From Siderastrea radians (Eukaryota; Cnidaria; Anthozoa; Scleractinia; Rhizangiidae), in the NCBI GenBank assembly GCA_964017195.1, contig OZ024890.1, positions 21,761,201-21,825,200 on the forward strand: 64,000 nt of DNA, given 5' to 3'. The stretch's first letter is position 1. The number at the start of each line of letters is the position of its first letter. Below the pieces are notes generated by a model. That model searched no databases and was not told the origin of the DNA. It saw only the letters and a list, made by a program, of their open reading frames with translations. A program made the translations under genes and the position numbers. Below are positions 35,256 to 47,764 of this stretch, piece by piece.

Positions 35256-38074
35256 ATGCATTACATGTATATATAATGACATTAAATTTCAGTGGAAGAG
35301 CTTATTATCAGGCTAGTGTAGTAATGTAATGAAAAAACAGTGTCTCCAATAAGCACTCTGTGCTACATGTAAATTCCACTTACATGCTTGAATGATGTTA
35401 TGACAAGAACTGTAAAGTAGGCAGCTGAGCAGTTAGTTTTTCATATGAACACTGATCCCAATGACCTGTTAACTGAATGAGAAGGCTGGGTGGGAAACAT
35501 TTGATGGAAGGCCTTGGGGTTGACAACTGGGAAGCAAAGGTTTGTGCACCAAGATCAAGAGCCGTATATTTTCCCATCCAAACTGACCTTACACAGTCAA
35601 TAATTAGTAACCATAATTTTATGCTTGATTTGATTGAAAAATTATGAAAACATCTTAGTGAATACTCAAGTGAAAATGAATAATTTTTGAATGTTCAGTT
35701 CCCTCTATAAACATGCCATTGGTGCATCATGGTAGTTGTATGCAGCAAAACAAGTCCAAAATGAGCTTACCCAGAGGTCTTATTCAGTACATGAAATGAA
35801 ATCCAGTAGTTTGTTTTATGATTAAAAATCACTCAAATCTTTGGGTCTTGCAACCTACACACAGGAAATGAACCAAACATGCCACTTTAAATACAACAAC
35901 CATGATACCTTCAAATTGTGATCAAAGAGGGAACTGGGCACAGCACATGTACACATGCTAAATGAACAAAAGAAATGTGTGGGCCCAAATCCAGCCCACA
36001 CATGCTAGCTTATTACATGTAGGTTGCTTTCTATGGAATTGCATTGACAAGGCCAAATATTGACTACTTTAGAACCAATTTTTGTTGTTCAGCAGTTTTT
36101 CTTTGAAAATGTAAAGGGTTTAGCGTCTCCAGGAACAGTGCAAGCATAAGGATTGCCTTCTTTTCTTGGATTGGCATAGTCTGTTTCATTAACAATTGTA
36201 GGACATTTGCATGATGGCATCATTTGACTACAACTACCACAATCAAATTAGTTTTTCCTTTCTTATTAAAATTGTGTAATCCCAGTGAAGTTTAATGACA
36301 ATGGACCTAATTTGGGTGTATGAACAATGAGTGAGTCAGTGAGGCATGTTTGTTAGCAAGCCAAGAGTGCAAGATGCAAGGCACATAGTCACATGCCAGG
36401 CACAATATAATATTAATATTAATCTACTGTAGTTTTCTTTCCCTATCTTCGATTACTCAGACCAGTGAGGCAGCAATTTCCTTTGATTATGAAGGTCATT
36501 TTGTTCTGGATTGCTCTTTAATTTATCTGTCTTTATCCTGGAATTGTTTTGTTTTGGTTTTGTCATGGCAACAGTCATGATAAAAGTGTAGCTTTGATTC
36601 ACATAAAACAATGAGCGCAGTAGGCTTTTTGTCAGCATGTTGCATACAACAAACTTGTACTGTCTAAATAGGTGGATTTCCAGTGGTGCAACAGATGTAA
36701 GAATAAGTCAAAACATCTAAATCGAGCACGACATACAATGTTCTTACATGTACATGTACATGTACATTGCTGAACTCAGCAACTGTTATATGACAGTTTG
36801 CTTAGGCTTCCATAAAGTGTTTGACCGCTGTGGACTTGCTGACTCAATTGCATTTCTCAATTTTCTTCAGCATTGCATGCAAGAAACACTCCATTTCTAC
36901 AGCTGTACCCTCAGCCTTTTTCTTCAGAATTGTGGACTTACATGTTTGTGTTGCTCGTGCGACTGGCCATGGCTGGCATGTTGGTAACCCTTAATCAGAA
37001 AAGAAAAACTGAAGGATTCTGGTAGTTGTAGTCAAATGTGTCCCATTCTGAGCTGTGCTAGTGCATAGTACTTACCCTTGTAAGATAACAATTCGGATCT
37101 TAAAATCATCATTGGTGTCTGCCTTTGAGACCTAATGTTCAGCAGATAATCCCTGCTTTCCATGCACTTGTTCTTCTTGTCCGTCTTGACTAATTTGTTG
37201 CCCAATGCTGTTGTCTTTTTTTTTTCTGTGAAGACACAACACAGTCAAACTAAACCATGATAACTAAAAGATACATGTCATACTATGGCATTTTAAGGCT
37301 GCAATTTGTCAGCCACGATAAATCGGGAAGCGAATTGGTTTATGTACAGTGCAAGCACTGCACATGCATTTTTTTATAGTAAAAGCTCTTTTATAAAACG
37401 TTTTGGAAAACAAAATGGTAGGTGCTAGATAGTTAGTTTGTTTTCAGCAAAATACTGTAGATATAATTTGTTTTGCCCCAATTCTTTTGTAGGTTGCGTT
37501 TTCGTTCTTAAAATCGAGCCCGACACGTGAAAATCTGTGAAGCGGTCAAAGATTTTTCTGAATCGGCCGGCTTGTCGGATTGGAGTCGCGCCCGCATCGG
37601 ATTGCCATTCACAGGCCCTGACTCGCTCCCCGATTTGTCGTGGCCAACAAATCGGCCTGACAAGTCGCAGCGTGTAAATTAGCCTTTTAAGTTGCACACA
37701 AATATTTACTTTGCTCTGCAGTGGAGGCCGGTACTGTGGGAAAAACTAAAGTAGACACATTTTTAAAAGAGCAATTTTGAAAGTCACAAAACAACAATCA
37801 AGAGTAAACAAGTCAATGAATGATTTCAAATGATTTTAGCAATCAGTGAGAATCAATGAAGAAAAAGGTTTGTGACTTTTATTAATTCAGATTGCTGATA
37901 GCAATGAAGAATGCTTGTTATTAATTGCCATAGATCCCAGAAGTTCAGACTTTTAACAAACACACACAAATCAAAAACAAGGTCACTTCTTAGGGCTATC
38001 TTCCTTCCAAAATAAACATCAAAACATAGAGTCAAATTTCAATAGACAAAATTAAACAGTAGATTGAGGCAAAG
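35256..38074. other. Long non-coding stretch
   Basis: No gene recognised on either strand; the longest open frames (~80-90 codons at 36748-36987 and 37425-37697) have no recognisable motif. An inverted pair, CATTTGACTACAACTACCA at about 36221 and its complement at about 37020, hints at another old foldback element. TACATG-rich simple sequence occurs at 36746-36766. Confidence 0.35.
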
Positions 38075-39050
38075 ACTATTATGCACCTGTCATTTAAAAC
38101 CCCCCGAACTCCCCCCCCTCCCTCGGGCATGACCAGGGCATTCACTTTTTATGCAAATGAAAGCCAGTGAACTCCCCGGTCCCCGGGGAAAAAATGAATG
38201 GTGAACTCCCCACCCCCATACATGTATGTCCAACAAACAGGGTACCCCCTTTTAAATGTCAATTCGTAACATGGGATGACAAATATGATGATAGCCGTGA
38301 AATGAAAACATTGCGTGGCAACACTTGAAACCCCTCCATGGACAAGAAAAGACAACTATTTCAACATAATCTTTCTATTTTACATCTTGATGTCACAAAA
38401 TGCAAGATCACAACAAATTACAACTCATGTTTTAGCAATACAGTCTTCTGAAGTTAGAATAACTCAAGCTTAACAAATGTATTTCTTGTCAAAATGAAAG
38501 TAGGTCATAAAGAAGCAATCCCCAGTTAGACACTAATCGAAACAGCACAAAACAATGCGTAACTTAAACATTAATATTAACATTGATAATAGCTTAACTT
38601 GTTCATCGATAGGTCAAGTCAGTAAGTTTAAATGCATAATATTTTGATATCTATACAGTATCACTGAAAATATGCCCACCTATACTTACTAGACTTGAGA
38701 AATCTTCGGCTACAAGATTTTTTTTCAAACTGGAAAGGCAGAAAGACGTTTCACAGAGCATTTCAATTTGCACATTTGTATCGCTTCACTTTGCAATTCG
38801 CTTCGATCGTTCAATCAAAGGAGTGATGATAATGTATGCAAAATTACTATGCGGCATGAAAATGAAAACCACTGACCATGGAGTAACTGCCCCGCTTATT
38901 CCCCGGCCAGGGAGGCTAAGGCCGTGATTTCTTGTGTGTTCCCCGTCTACCGGGGGATGAAAATGGAGTGAATATGAAGTGAAAGTCCCCTCATTACCCT
39001 GGCCATGCCTGAGGGGGGCAGGGACCAAGGGTGTCAAATGACTTGTGCAT
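38075..39050. mobile_element. MITE-like element with GTCATTT...CCCTC inverted ends
   Basis: The left side (ATGCACCTGTCATTT, then CTCGGGCATGACCAGGGCA) is mirrored on the right (ACCCTGGCCATGCCTGAGG, then AAATGACTTGTGCAT). Similar G/C-rich blocks at 38160-38230 and 38880-38960 continue the inverted symmetry inside. No transposase. Confidence 0.45.
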
Positions 39051-39582
39051 TAGTCCCAAGGGCCTCTGGCCCCACTTGAAGAAGGCAAGCTGTGCAACTG
39101 AAATCACTAACGATGGCTTTTTAAGTGATTGTTCTATAAGTTTGACTGACAAAACCAATTACTAGCAATCAGAAATTGATCATTAATTGATAATTTATCA
39201 ATAATTATTATTTCTGATATCAATTTTTATTGAGTGACTATAGTTACCGGTATATTGTATATGTGCCTGGCAACAGCAACTGAGGAACATTATTTTTGTA
39301 ATATTCAGTCTGAATGAAAAGCTTAACAACACAAAATAATAATCTCTGTTAGCCTGCCAGTCGAAGGGGTTTCATACAAATGCTGTATTTGTAAAAACAT
39401 TACATGCACGTACGCCATACGCTCATTCACACGTCCTGTAGTTGCAGCAAAATAACACTTGTTTAAAACGTAAATAGGGAGCTGCACGATTTGTTGAGTA
39501 TTCATGACTTGCTCTGGTTTTCAGAGAAACCGGTTGAGGTTAGGGGAAATCATTGAACACAATTCACACTAACCTTGAAAGT
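39051..39582. other. Non-coding sequence left of the BEL element
   Basis: AT-rich, nothing recognised apart from an ATTGATAATTTATCAAT-type palindrome near 39183-39200. Confidence 0.4.
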
Positions 39583-39587
39583 CTAGG

Positions 39588-39813
39588 TGTGGCTACCGTT
39601 GTACGTTGCGTGACATCCGGTTCGGATTCATCCGGGTTTGTTCAAATGTTACGTGAATCCCCGAGGGAATCGCACGTGCGAACGGGTAGAGTTTTAGTTT
39701 TGAGTTTTTTGCAGTTTATCGACAAACAGTTCTTAAACGTGCCTTTGCACGTTTTGTGCACCTTTTTTTTTTGTACTTTGACATTTTAAAAGGATCAGCT
39801 TATGGAAGCTACA
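39588..39813 (+). repeat. 5' LTR of the BEL/Pao element
   Basis: 226 bp, TG...CA ends, T run of 10 near 39763. Should carry promoter and polyadenylation functions of the element. Short TATA-like TTTTAAAA precedes the end. Confidence 0.9.
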
Positions 39814-39849
39814 GTTTAAGAACTGTTTTCGCATCGATCGTTTGCCGTC

Positions 39850-40530
39850 CTTGGTTCTCAGGAGTGTTTGGAGTTCGTTTGTCGAATCCATTGGACTGTT
39901 CCGTTCTCAGGGGAGAACTTTGCTTCGTGTTTGGATCGATTTGTGCGATTATTGGACTGTTCCGTTCTCAGGGGAGAACTTTGCTTCGTGTTTGGATCGA
40001 TTTGTGCGATTATTGGATTGTTCCGTTCTCAGGGGAGAACTTTGCTTTGTGTTTGGATCGATTTGTGCGATTATTGGACTGTTCCGTTCTCAGGGGAGAA
40101 CTTTGCTTCGTGTTTGGATCGATTTGTGCGATTATTGACCGCTGTTCCGTTCTCAAGGAGAACTTTGCTTCGTGTTTGGATCGATTGGTGCGATTATTGA
40201 CCGCTGTTCCGTTCTCAAGGAGAACTTTGCTTCGTGTTTGGATCGATTTGTGTGAATATTGACAACTATTTGGTTCTCAGGGCGAAGATTGCTTCGTGGT
40301 TTGCATTGGATTTTGTTTGATTATTATTGACAACTATTTGGTTCTCAGGGAGAACATCGCTCCGTGGTTTGCACTGGATTTCGTCTGATTATTATTGATA
40401 ATTATTTTGTTCTCAGGGAGAACTGTTATTGCTTTGAGCTCAAATAAGATTTCGTCGCTACTTCGTGTTTGGTTGTCGATTGGTTGGGATTTCGCCTGTT
40501 TAACTGACAATTATTTCGTCTTCCGGGAGA
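39850..40530 (+). repeat. 61-bp tandem repeats in the BEL leader, each with a small hairpin
   Basis: The unit starting TTGGACTGTTCCGTTCTC occurs at 39891, 39952, 40013 and 40074 with an exact 61-base period, then with slightly longer, increasingly diverged units to about 40530. Every unit keeps GTTCTC-AGGG-GAGAAC or a close variant, which can fold into a 6-bp stem. Because 61 is not a multiple of three, long open frames appear in all three frames; they are artefacts, not genes. Confidence 0.85.
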
Positions 40531-40577
40531 ACATTGTTTGTGTTTGAGTTTATTCGTACATTGCAGTTGAAACAGAA

Positions 40578-42905
40578 ATGTCTGTTCGATCACTGCCTGT
40601 TGGTGGCAAATTTGAACAAAGTGCCCGGGAGGCCTTGTCGGAAGCTGACATTGGAACTCATTTGAGAAAAAGTTCCCGAATTAAAGTACCTTCTACTATT
40701 AATTTTGAAAGCAGAATGGCAGAAAGGGCAAATACACTAAAAAATTCCCGTTCAGGTTACATTGCAACCCTTACCAGACTTCGAGGAAACATTAAAGAAA
40801 TAATGGACAACTGTGGAGATTTGGAGGATCTAAAATTAAATCAGGATACATATGAAGATGCTTGGCGGAAGTTTGTTAAAACCCATGAAGAGTACATTGA
40901 ATGCCTTGATGTTCTTAGTCGTTGTGAAGAACTCGACAGGGCCAATGATAGCTACAAGGAGCAGATAGCGCAGAAGGCAGCATTTGAAACTGTAATTGAG
41001 TCTTGGAAGTCCAAAGCTATGTCTACTAAAAGGCGAGATGGTGACATAAAATCCCTTACAAGGAAGTTAAGCAAGAGTTCGAAAGGTGGGTCCTCTGGGT
41101 CAAGTTCAGCTTCTATGGTATTAGCAAAGAGGAAGGAACAACTTGCCCTCGCTCAGTTGAAAACCAAGCAGCTTCTGCGTGAACAACACTTGCAGCGTAA
41201 GATGAGTGAACTTCAATATGAAAGGGACTTAATGGAGGCTGAGATGGAGGAGGAGCGGGCTATGGCAAGCGTTAATGTTTATAAAGAGCTTGAAGACCAG
41301 TGCAGGGATAGTCAGTACAAGGAACGTTTAGCAGAGTTGATACCTGAGGAGCCTTTACACCCCACTCAGCATCAGACAAGAGAGGCAGCTCAGTCTCAGT
41401 TAATACAGCCACATGAGCGATCAGTGCAGCATTTGGAGCCTTTACACCCCTCTCAGCATCAGACAAGGGAGGCAGCGCAGCCTCAGTTAAACCCACTTGA
41501 GCAGCCAGTGCTAAGGTCTGAACCTTTGGATGAAGTTCCTGAATTTAGAGAAAATGACAGAATTAGGATCTCAGGTGTTAAGGCCTGTAAAACAGTCAGC
41601 ACTCCAGCACCCAACCCAGTGTTTTTGGCAACTGGACGTACAGTTAATGCGGCTGAGGCTGGTACATGTACATATGCAGATCAACCGTACAATTTAAAGG
41701 ACACTGAGCCATTGGGAACACCACCTGTCAGTCCACCAGTGTTAAGGAATGAATTGCAACAAGTGCAGGTGCCATTAATGCCACAGTTTAAACCCAAAGA
41801 GATTGCAGGGTGGCCAACCCAGGTGCCATGGTCCCAGACCCCTGGTGCATATCCAGGTGAATTTCAAGTGCAAGAACCAGCATCATTTACATCTGATGGC
41901 AGATTAGAGATGGTACAAGCACTGCGTCAAGTTGTCTCCACTCCGAAAGTTGAGTACATGCGTTTTGATGGAGATCCGATAAAGTATGTCTCGTTTATGC
42001 ATAACTTTGAGACTTGCCTAGAGAAAGATAATCCTGACAACTCCAGAAGGTTGCAACTGTTAATTCAGCACTGCTATGGGAAAGCAAGAGATGCAATCGA
42101 AAGCTGTGTGAGCTTGCCTGTAGATGAAGGTTATCATGTTGCCAAGAGTACTTTACGTGAGAACTTTGGACTCCCTCACATCATAGCCAAGGCACACATC
42201 AGAAAATTGGAGAGCCTACCCCCTCTGAAGCAAGCAGATGGAGCAAGTTTACTTGCATTTGCCCGCCATTTAGATGTAGCCAATAGGACACTGTCAGGCA
42301 TGGGGCCTGAATATGTCAGCGATTTGAATCACACAAATACATTGAGGGAACTGAATAAGAAGCTCCCATTGTTCATGAGAGTAAAGTGGACGGAATGTGC
42401 AGGAAGAATTATTTCACGTGGATCAAGACCAAAGTTTGCAGACTTCTTGCAACACTTAAAGGACAGAGCTGCACTTGTTAACAATGAGTTTGGAGAAGAT
42501 TTAACTGCCAGTCCTTCGAAAGAAAGGGACAGTACAAAACGGAAGGATCCACCAGGTCGAGGTGCTCAGAAATGGACGTCACTATTTGGAGGTGTCCAAG
42601 GTCATTGGGGGCTGGCAAACAGAACCAGAAATTGCCAGCTTGCAGTGTGTGTCGCGGTCAACACAGGCTGTGGAAGTGTGACAAATTTAAAAATCAGCCT
42701 CATCAAGACAAATGGAAGGTGGTGCGGGACCAAAACCTTTGTATCAAGTGTCTACAGAGTGGTCATTTTGCAAGAGACTGCCCCAAAACTCAGTTCAAGT
42801 GCCGAGTGGATGGATGCAACAGGGATCACAACACACTACTGCACCCCCGTCCAGAAGATCCGAGCCCTCCAAGTGCTAATCCTAGCCAGTCGAGGGAAAG
42901 AGTGA
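40578..42905 (+). CDS. BEL/Pao gag-type protein (pseudogene-like end)
   Basis: Starts at ATG 40578 and is open for 775 codons, but only about the first 670 look like gag. The N-terminus is charged and helical, with a Lys/Glu-rich coiled stretch (about residues 195-235). Two imperfect repeats of EPLHP(T/S)QHQTREAAQ follow (about 257-300), then a proline-rich linker. A conserved gag region of the DUF1759 type follows, starting around YMRFDGDPIKY (about residue 458). The zinc knuckles that should follow are in another frame, which opens at 42572. Either a programmed shift or, more likely, a mutation separates them. Role: particle protein of the element. Confidence 0.7.
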   Translation: MSVRSLPVGGKFEQSAREALSEADIGTHLRKSSRIKVPSTINFESRMAERANTLKNSRSGYIATLTRLRGNIKEIMDNCGDLEDLKLNQDTYEDAWRKFVKTHEEYIECLDVLSRCEELDRANDSYKEQIAQKAAFETVIESWKSKAMSTKRRDGDIKSLTRKLSKSSKGGSSGSSSASMVLAKRKEQLALAQLKTKQLLREQHLQRKMSELQYERDLMEAEMEEERAMASVNVYKELEDQCRDSQYKERLAELIPEEPLHPTQHQTREAAQSQLIQPHERSVQHLEPLHPSQHQTREAAQPQLNPLEQPVLRSEPLDEVPEFRENDRIRISGVKACKTVSTPAPNPVFLATGRTVNAAEAGTCTYADQPYNLKDTEPLGTPPVSPPVLRNELQQVQVPLMPQFKPKEIAGWPTQVPWSQTPGAYPGEFQVQEPASFTSDGRLEMVQALRQVVSTPKVEYMRFDGDPIKYVSFMHNFETCLEKDNPDNSRRLQLLIQHCYGKARDAIESCVSLPVDEGYHVAKSTLRENFGLPHIIAKAHIRKLESLPPLKQADGASLLAFARHLDVANRTLSGMGPEYVSDLNHTNTLRELNKKLPLFMRVKWTECAGRIISRGSRPKFADFLQHLKDRAALVNNEFGEDLTASPSKERDSTKRKDPPGRGAQKWTSLFGGVQGHWGLANRTRNCQLAVCVAVNTGCGSVTNLKISLIKTNGRWCGTKTFVSSVYRVVILQETAPKLSSSAEWMDATGITTHYCTPVQKIRALQVLILASRGKE

Positions 42906-45900
42906 CAGGAACTAACACCAGCAGTGACACTAGTGGAGTGACTAGTGAAAGAAGTGCTGTGACTGCTGCAACTGGGGCCGGCGAGCGAGTCTGTCTTAGT
43001 GTTGTTCCAGTTAAGGTTCTGGCTAAAGGTGGTAATTCAATACCAGTTGAAACATATGCCTTGTTGGACAGTGGCTCAGAAATTAATCTTTGCCATGAAA
43101 GCTTGAAAGAGAGCCTGGGTGTAAGCGGCACCAGGTTGGACTTCACTTTGTCCGGGATGACAGGTTCAACCAGGGTAGAGAGTCAACAAGTAGACCTGAT
43201 AGTGATGTCAATGGACGAATCAGTGACAGTGGAGCTCCCGAATGTCAGGACAGTTAAGCATATGCCAATTACTGAAAGCTGTATAGCTAAGAAGGAAGAC
43301 CTTAAACATTGGCCACATTTGCATGATGTTGAGTTACAACAGTTGGACATTGGGAGTGTCATGTTGGTTGTTGGTCTCAAAGACAATCCAAGTTTGTTCT
43401 TGCCATTGGAGTGCCGTGCTGGTAGAGAAGGCGAACCAGTAGCAGTAAGGTACAGTCTGGGGTGGACTGTGATAGGTCCTGTTGGAGGAGAAAGCTGCAA
43501 TTCTGAACGCTTAGTCAACTTCTTGCGTGTTGGAGACAGCTCTGTTGTCTGCACCAGCGGATTGGAATCTGAAGATTCTGTTCTCTGCGATGGATCCAAG
43601 GACAGTGTTGTGTTTTCTGAAATGTTAGACAATGGAGATGCTGTCAAGGTTAATGTTGAAGACGAAGGATGTGGCCTAGAACTAGGACCTGATTCCAGTG
43701 AAAACAAGATCCAGTTACAAACAGATGAAACTGAACGTCAAGCTCGAGATGAGGAGCTGAACCAACAGTTGGAGAGACTCTGGAAGACAGACTTTGAAAG
43801 CTCTGAAGTTGAGACGCGAGTGTGTGCATCACTGGAAGACAAGAGGGCCTTAGAAATAATGGAGAGAACACTTAAGATGGTCGATGGACACTTTCAGGTT
43901 GCCCTGCCTTGGCGACATGATCCACCATTCTTACCTAACAACAGGATAGTAGCAGAAAGAAGAGGATTCCTTCTGAAGAAACGACTTCTGAAAGATGAAG
44001 CTTTGTTTGAGAAGTACAAGACAACAATGGATGATTACATTGAAAACGGCCACGCCGAAAAGGTTCCCAAAGAAGAGTTGGAAGTAAAGGACAGACCAGT
44101 GTGGTACCTGCCCCACCATCCCGTTACACATCCTTTAAAGCCCGACAAAGTGAGAGTGGTTTATGATTGTGCAGCAAAGTTCGGACAGACATCTTTAAAT
44201 CATCAGCTGCTGCAGGGCCCGGATCAAACAAATCAACTTGTGGGTGTCTTAAGTCGGTTTAGACAAGAAACTGTTGGAATGGTGGCTGATATAGAAGCAA
44301 TGTTTCATCAGGTTTTGGTTGACCCAAAGGATTGTGACGCTCTAAGATTTTTATGGTGGCCAAATGGAGACCTGACAAAAGAGATGGAAGAGTATCGAAT
44401 GGTGAAACATTTGTTTGGAGCAACGTCTTCACCGAGTGTTGCTAATTTCTGCTTGAGGAAGACAGCCCAGTTGTATCAGGAGGAGTTCGATGCAGAAGTG
44501 GTGGAGACAGTGAAGCGCAACATGTATGTAGATGACATGATGAAGTCAACAAGCACCACAGAGAAGGCTGTCAGTTTAGCCAGTCGGTTGCGCAAATTGC
44601 TAGAGAAAGGTGGATTCCGTTTAACGAAGTGGTACAGTAATGATAGAAAGTTGCTCGCGACAATTCCAGAGTCCGAAAGAGCCAAGTCAGTGGTTAATTT
44701 AGAACTTGAAAAACTTCCCACGGAGAGTGCTCTTGGCCTCAAGTGGAATACAGAGGAGGACAAGTTTGTGTGGGAGGTCTTGGAGAAGATACTGCATTCA
44801 GTAAATCAGAAACCAATGACGCGCAGAGGTATAGTGTCAGCTGTTTATTCCCTCTTCGATCCGTTGGGATTCATCGCTCCATATGTCATGAAGGCGAAGT
44901 TGCTTTTGCAGACACTCAGTAGAAAGAGGCTAGGCTGGGATGATCCTCTGGATGAAGCAGACAAAGGACAGTGGAAACGCTGGCTAGAAGATCTCCCAAA
45001 ACTGCAAGAAATACAAGTAGAACGTTGTTTCAAGCCGAAGGGATTTGGTGAAGTTAAAGAAGTACAGTTACACCTCTTTTCAGATGCGTCTCGTCAAGGA
45101 TATGCAGCCGTTGCATACCTCCGTTTGAAAGATGTGTTCAATCGAATTCACTGTGCATTTGTGATGGGGAAGGCAAGATTGGCTCCCGTACGTGAAATTT
45201 CAATTCCAAGATTGGAACTTACAGCCGCTGTCATCTCGGTAAAGCTCTCCAAGATTATTCGAGAAGAATTGGACATGACAATAGACCAAGTTCACTACTG
45301 GACTGACTCGACATCCGTGTTGAAGTGCATCAACAACGAATCAAAGCGATTCCATACGTTCGAGTCTAATCGTCTGACAGTGATACACAATGGGTCTAAA
45401 CCCTCTGAGTGGAAGTACGTAAACCGAGATGACAACCCTGCTGATGACGGTTCAAAGGGACTGAAGATAGATGCCATGTTGAAGAATGATCGTTGGTTGA
45501 AAGGTCCCAAGTTCTTGTGGGAAAACGAGAGCCACTGGCCCAAAATGATTGAAATTCCAGTCTTAGAAGATGGTGATCCAGAAGTAAGAAAGGAGGGTCA
45601 GATTTATGTCGCCACTCTCCAAAGTAATGTTCTGGATGACTTGATTTCATACTACTCCTGTTGGTGGAAGTTGAAATGCACCATCGCATGGTTGCTGCGC
45701 TACAAACAGTACCTTCGAGTCAAGGTTCAATTGAGAAAGAACGCTGCAATCGTAAGTGATTCTCCAGTCGAGTCCAGTGAAATGCCACTGATGAAATGCG
45801 GCCATTTGACAGTGGCAGAGCTCCAAGTGGCTGAAAAGGAAATTCTCATACGCGTTCAAGAAGTAGCCTTTCCAGAGGTCTTAGATGTATTTTCAGCGAC

Positions 45901-47250
45901 AGAATGTTATGAGGACAACGGTCACCCAAAGAAGATCCTTCGGAAGGCTGGAGCGTCAATACGTCAGCTGAATCCGCAGCTAAAAGAAGGCCTGTTGAGA
46001 GTCGGAGGTCGACTAGCTAATGCCCCTGTTGGGTACGAGAAGAGACACCCTGTTATCATCCCTTACAAGCATCATGTGACAGATCTCATTATCAAGCAGT
46101 GCCATGAAAGCTTGGGTCATATGGGCCAAGAATCCGTCTTATCGTCTTTAAGAGAGACATTCTGGATAGTGAAAGGGAGGTCCGCAGTACGGCGTGTGAT
46201 AGGAAAGTGCATGAACTGTCAACGGCAGAGAAAGGCATGTCCAGGAGAACAGTTCATGGCAAGTTTACCAGAAGATAGGCTAATCCCTGACAAGCCACCT
46301 TTCACGTATGTTGGCATCGACTACTTCGGACCACTCGAAGTAAAGCAAGGTAGATCCCGAGTAAAGAGGTATGGGTGCCTCTTTACCTGTTTGACGACAC
46401 GTGCAGTGCACATTGAGATAGCCCACTCCTTGGACACAGATTCGATGATAAATGCGCTTAGAAGATTCATTAGTGTCGTGGGTATCCAGAGCAGATAAGA
46501 AGTGATCGAGGCAGCAACTTCACAAAGGCAGACAAAGAGCTGAAAGAAGCCATTGAAGGGTGGAATGAGCACAAGATTAACAACTTCTGTAGACAGAAGA
46601 AGATTGAATGGATTTTCAACCAACCCTCAGCGAGCCACATGGGTGGTGTGTGGGAGCGGATGATACGTTCTGTGCGGCAGATCCTAAAGGCCATTTTAAA
46701 GGAGCAGCTGGTCTCTGATGAAGTACTCTCGACTGTTATGGCAGAGGCGGTAAACATCCTGAATTCCAGACCTCTCACTCACAACAGTGACAGCCCCCTA
46801 GATGAGCAGCCACTGACCCCTAACCATTTGTTGCATCTGCGTCCCTGTCCAGGCTTACCACCAGGAATATTTGACAAGGATGACCTCAGCTGCAGACGCG
46901 CTTGGAGGCAAGCCCAATATTTGGCCAATTTGTTCTGGCGCAGATGGACGAGTGAATACCTGCCAACTTTGTTAGAAAGAAAGAAATGGAACACACCAAG
47001 AAGAAACTTGGAGGTCGGTGATTTAGTCTTGTTAGCAGATGAATCATTCCCTAGAGGCAAGTGGCCACTTGGAAGAATCGTAGAGGTTATGCCTAGTCGG
47101 GATGGATTAGTGCGCACAGTAAAAGTGAAGACCAGTTGCACTGTGGCAACGCGTGCCAAACGACAGCGTAAAGGAGAACCAGTGAATAGAGATGGCACCA
47201 CTGTACTTACTCGCCCGGTGACCAAGCTATGTTTGCTGGAAATGGACTGA
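42572..47250 (+). pseudogene. BEL/Pao pol: protease, reverse transcriptase, RNase H, integrase; frame broken in integrase
   Basis: Open from 42572 to 46498 (1308 codons), then continued in another frame to 47250. In order: CCHC knuckle CIKCLQSGHFARDC (about residue 57); aspartic protease motif LLDSGSEINLC (about 165); reverse transcriptase with VADIEAMFHQ and YVDDMM (about 650); RNase H-like YWTDSTSVLKC; integrase zinc-binding head (H...H...CMNC) and first core Asp in GIDYFGP. Close to 46490 the frame shifts and a stop follows, so the segment with the second core Asp, the core Glu (GGVWERM) and the DUF5641-like tail (EVGDLVLL) lies in the next frame. Given near-identical LTRs this is either a very recent lesion or a base-call error. 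Confidence 0.8.
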
Positions 47251-47459
47251 ACAGCCGAGATTAATTAATCAGTTCAGATACTTTAATGTGACTTATAGAG
47301 CCGAGTTGAACCGTGAGGAGATGACTTTGAACAATTGAGAACTTTGCGAACAGTTAGTTAAGTTATTATGAAACATTTATTCGCCTCGGTTATAGTCGGT
47401 AGCCTTTGTACTTGTGTGTGTAAATGAGACTGTTGTTTACAATCCCATTTAGGGGCCGG

Positions 47460-47683
47460 TGTGGCTACCGTTGTACGTTGCGTTACATCCGGTTCGGATT
47501 CATCCGGGTTTGTTCAAATGTTACGTGAATCCCCGAGGGAATCGCACGTGCGAACGGGTAGAGTTTTAGTTTTGAGTTTTTTGCAGTTTATCGACAAACA
47601 GTTCTTAAACGTGCCTTTGCACGTTTTGTGCACCTTTTTTTTGTACTTTGACATTATAAAAGGATCAGCTTATGGAAGCTACA
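47460..47683 (+). repeat. 3' LTR of the BEL/Pao element
   Basis: 224 bp, nearly identical to the 5' LTR. AGGGGCCGG just before it may serve as the polypurine tract, though it is short and impure. Confidence 0.9.
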
Positions 47684-47764
47684 CTAGGTCGGTTGTTCGG
47701 TTCCATCGTTCCAGTGTCAACCGTGGAATCGCCAGGACACTGTGAAACAGTTTCTTAGAGACCC

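Larger units (their letters stand above)
39583..47688 (+). mobile_element. BEL/Pao LTR retrotransposon, nearly complete
   Basis: Two LTRs (39588-39813 and 47460-47683) begin TGTGGCTACC and end AGCTACA. The 5-bp target duplication CTAGG sits directly outside (39583-39587 and 47684-47688). Between them are a repeat-rich leader, gag and a pol with the BEL/Pao order: zinc knuckles, protease, reverse transcriptase, RNase H-like region, integrase with zinc-binding head and a C-terminal DUF5641-like region. LTRs differ by about two substitutions and a 2-base difference in a T run, so insertion was recent. Two frame discontinuities (near 42600 and near 46490) suggest that this copy is not fully functional. 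No primer-binding site was identified with confidence. Confidence 0.9.

Noticed and set aside
39756..40262. Three overlapping open frames of 98-168 codons in the BEL leader
   Set aside because: They are the same 61-bp repeat read in three frames; no start context or conserved protein.
42826..47225. Antisense open frames of 60-174 codons across the BEL pol region
   Set aside because: Shadows of the coding strand with no recognisable domains.
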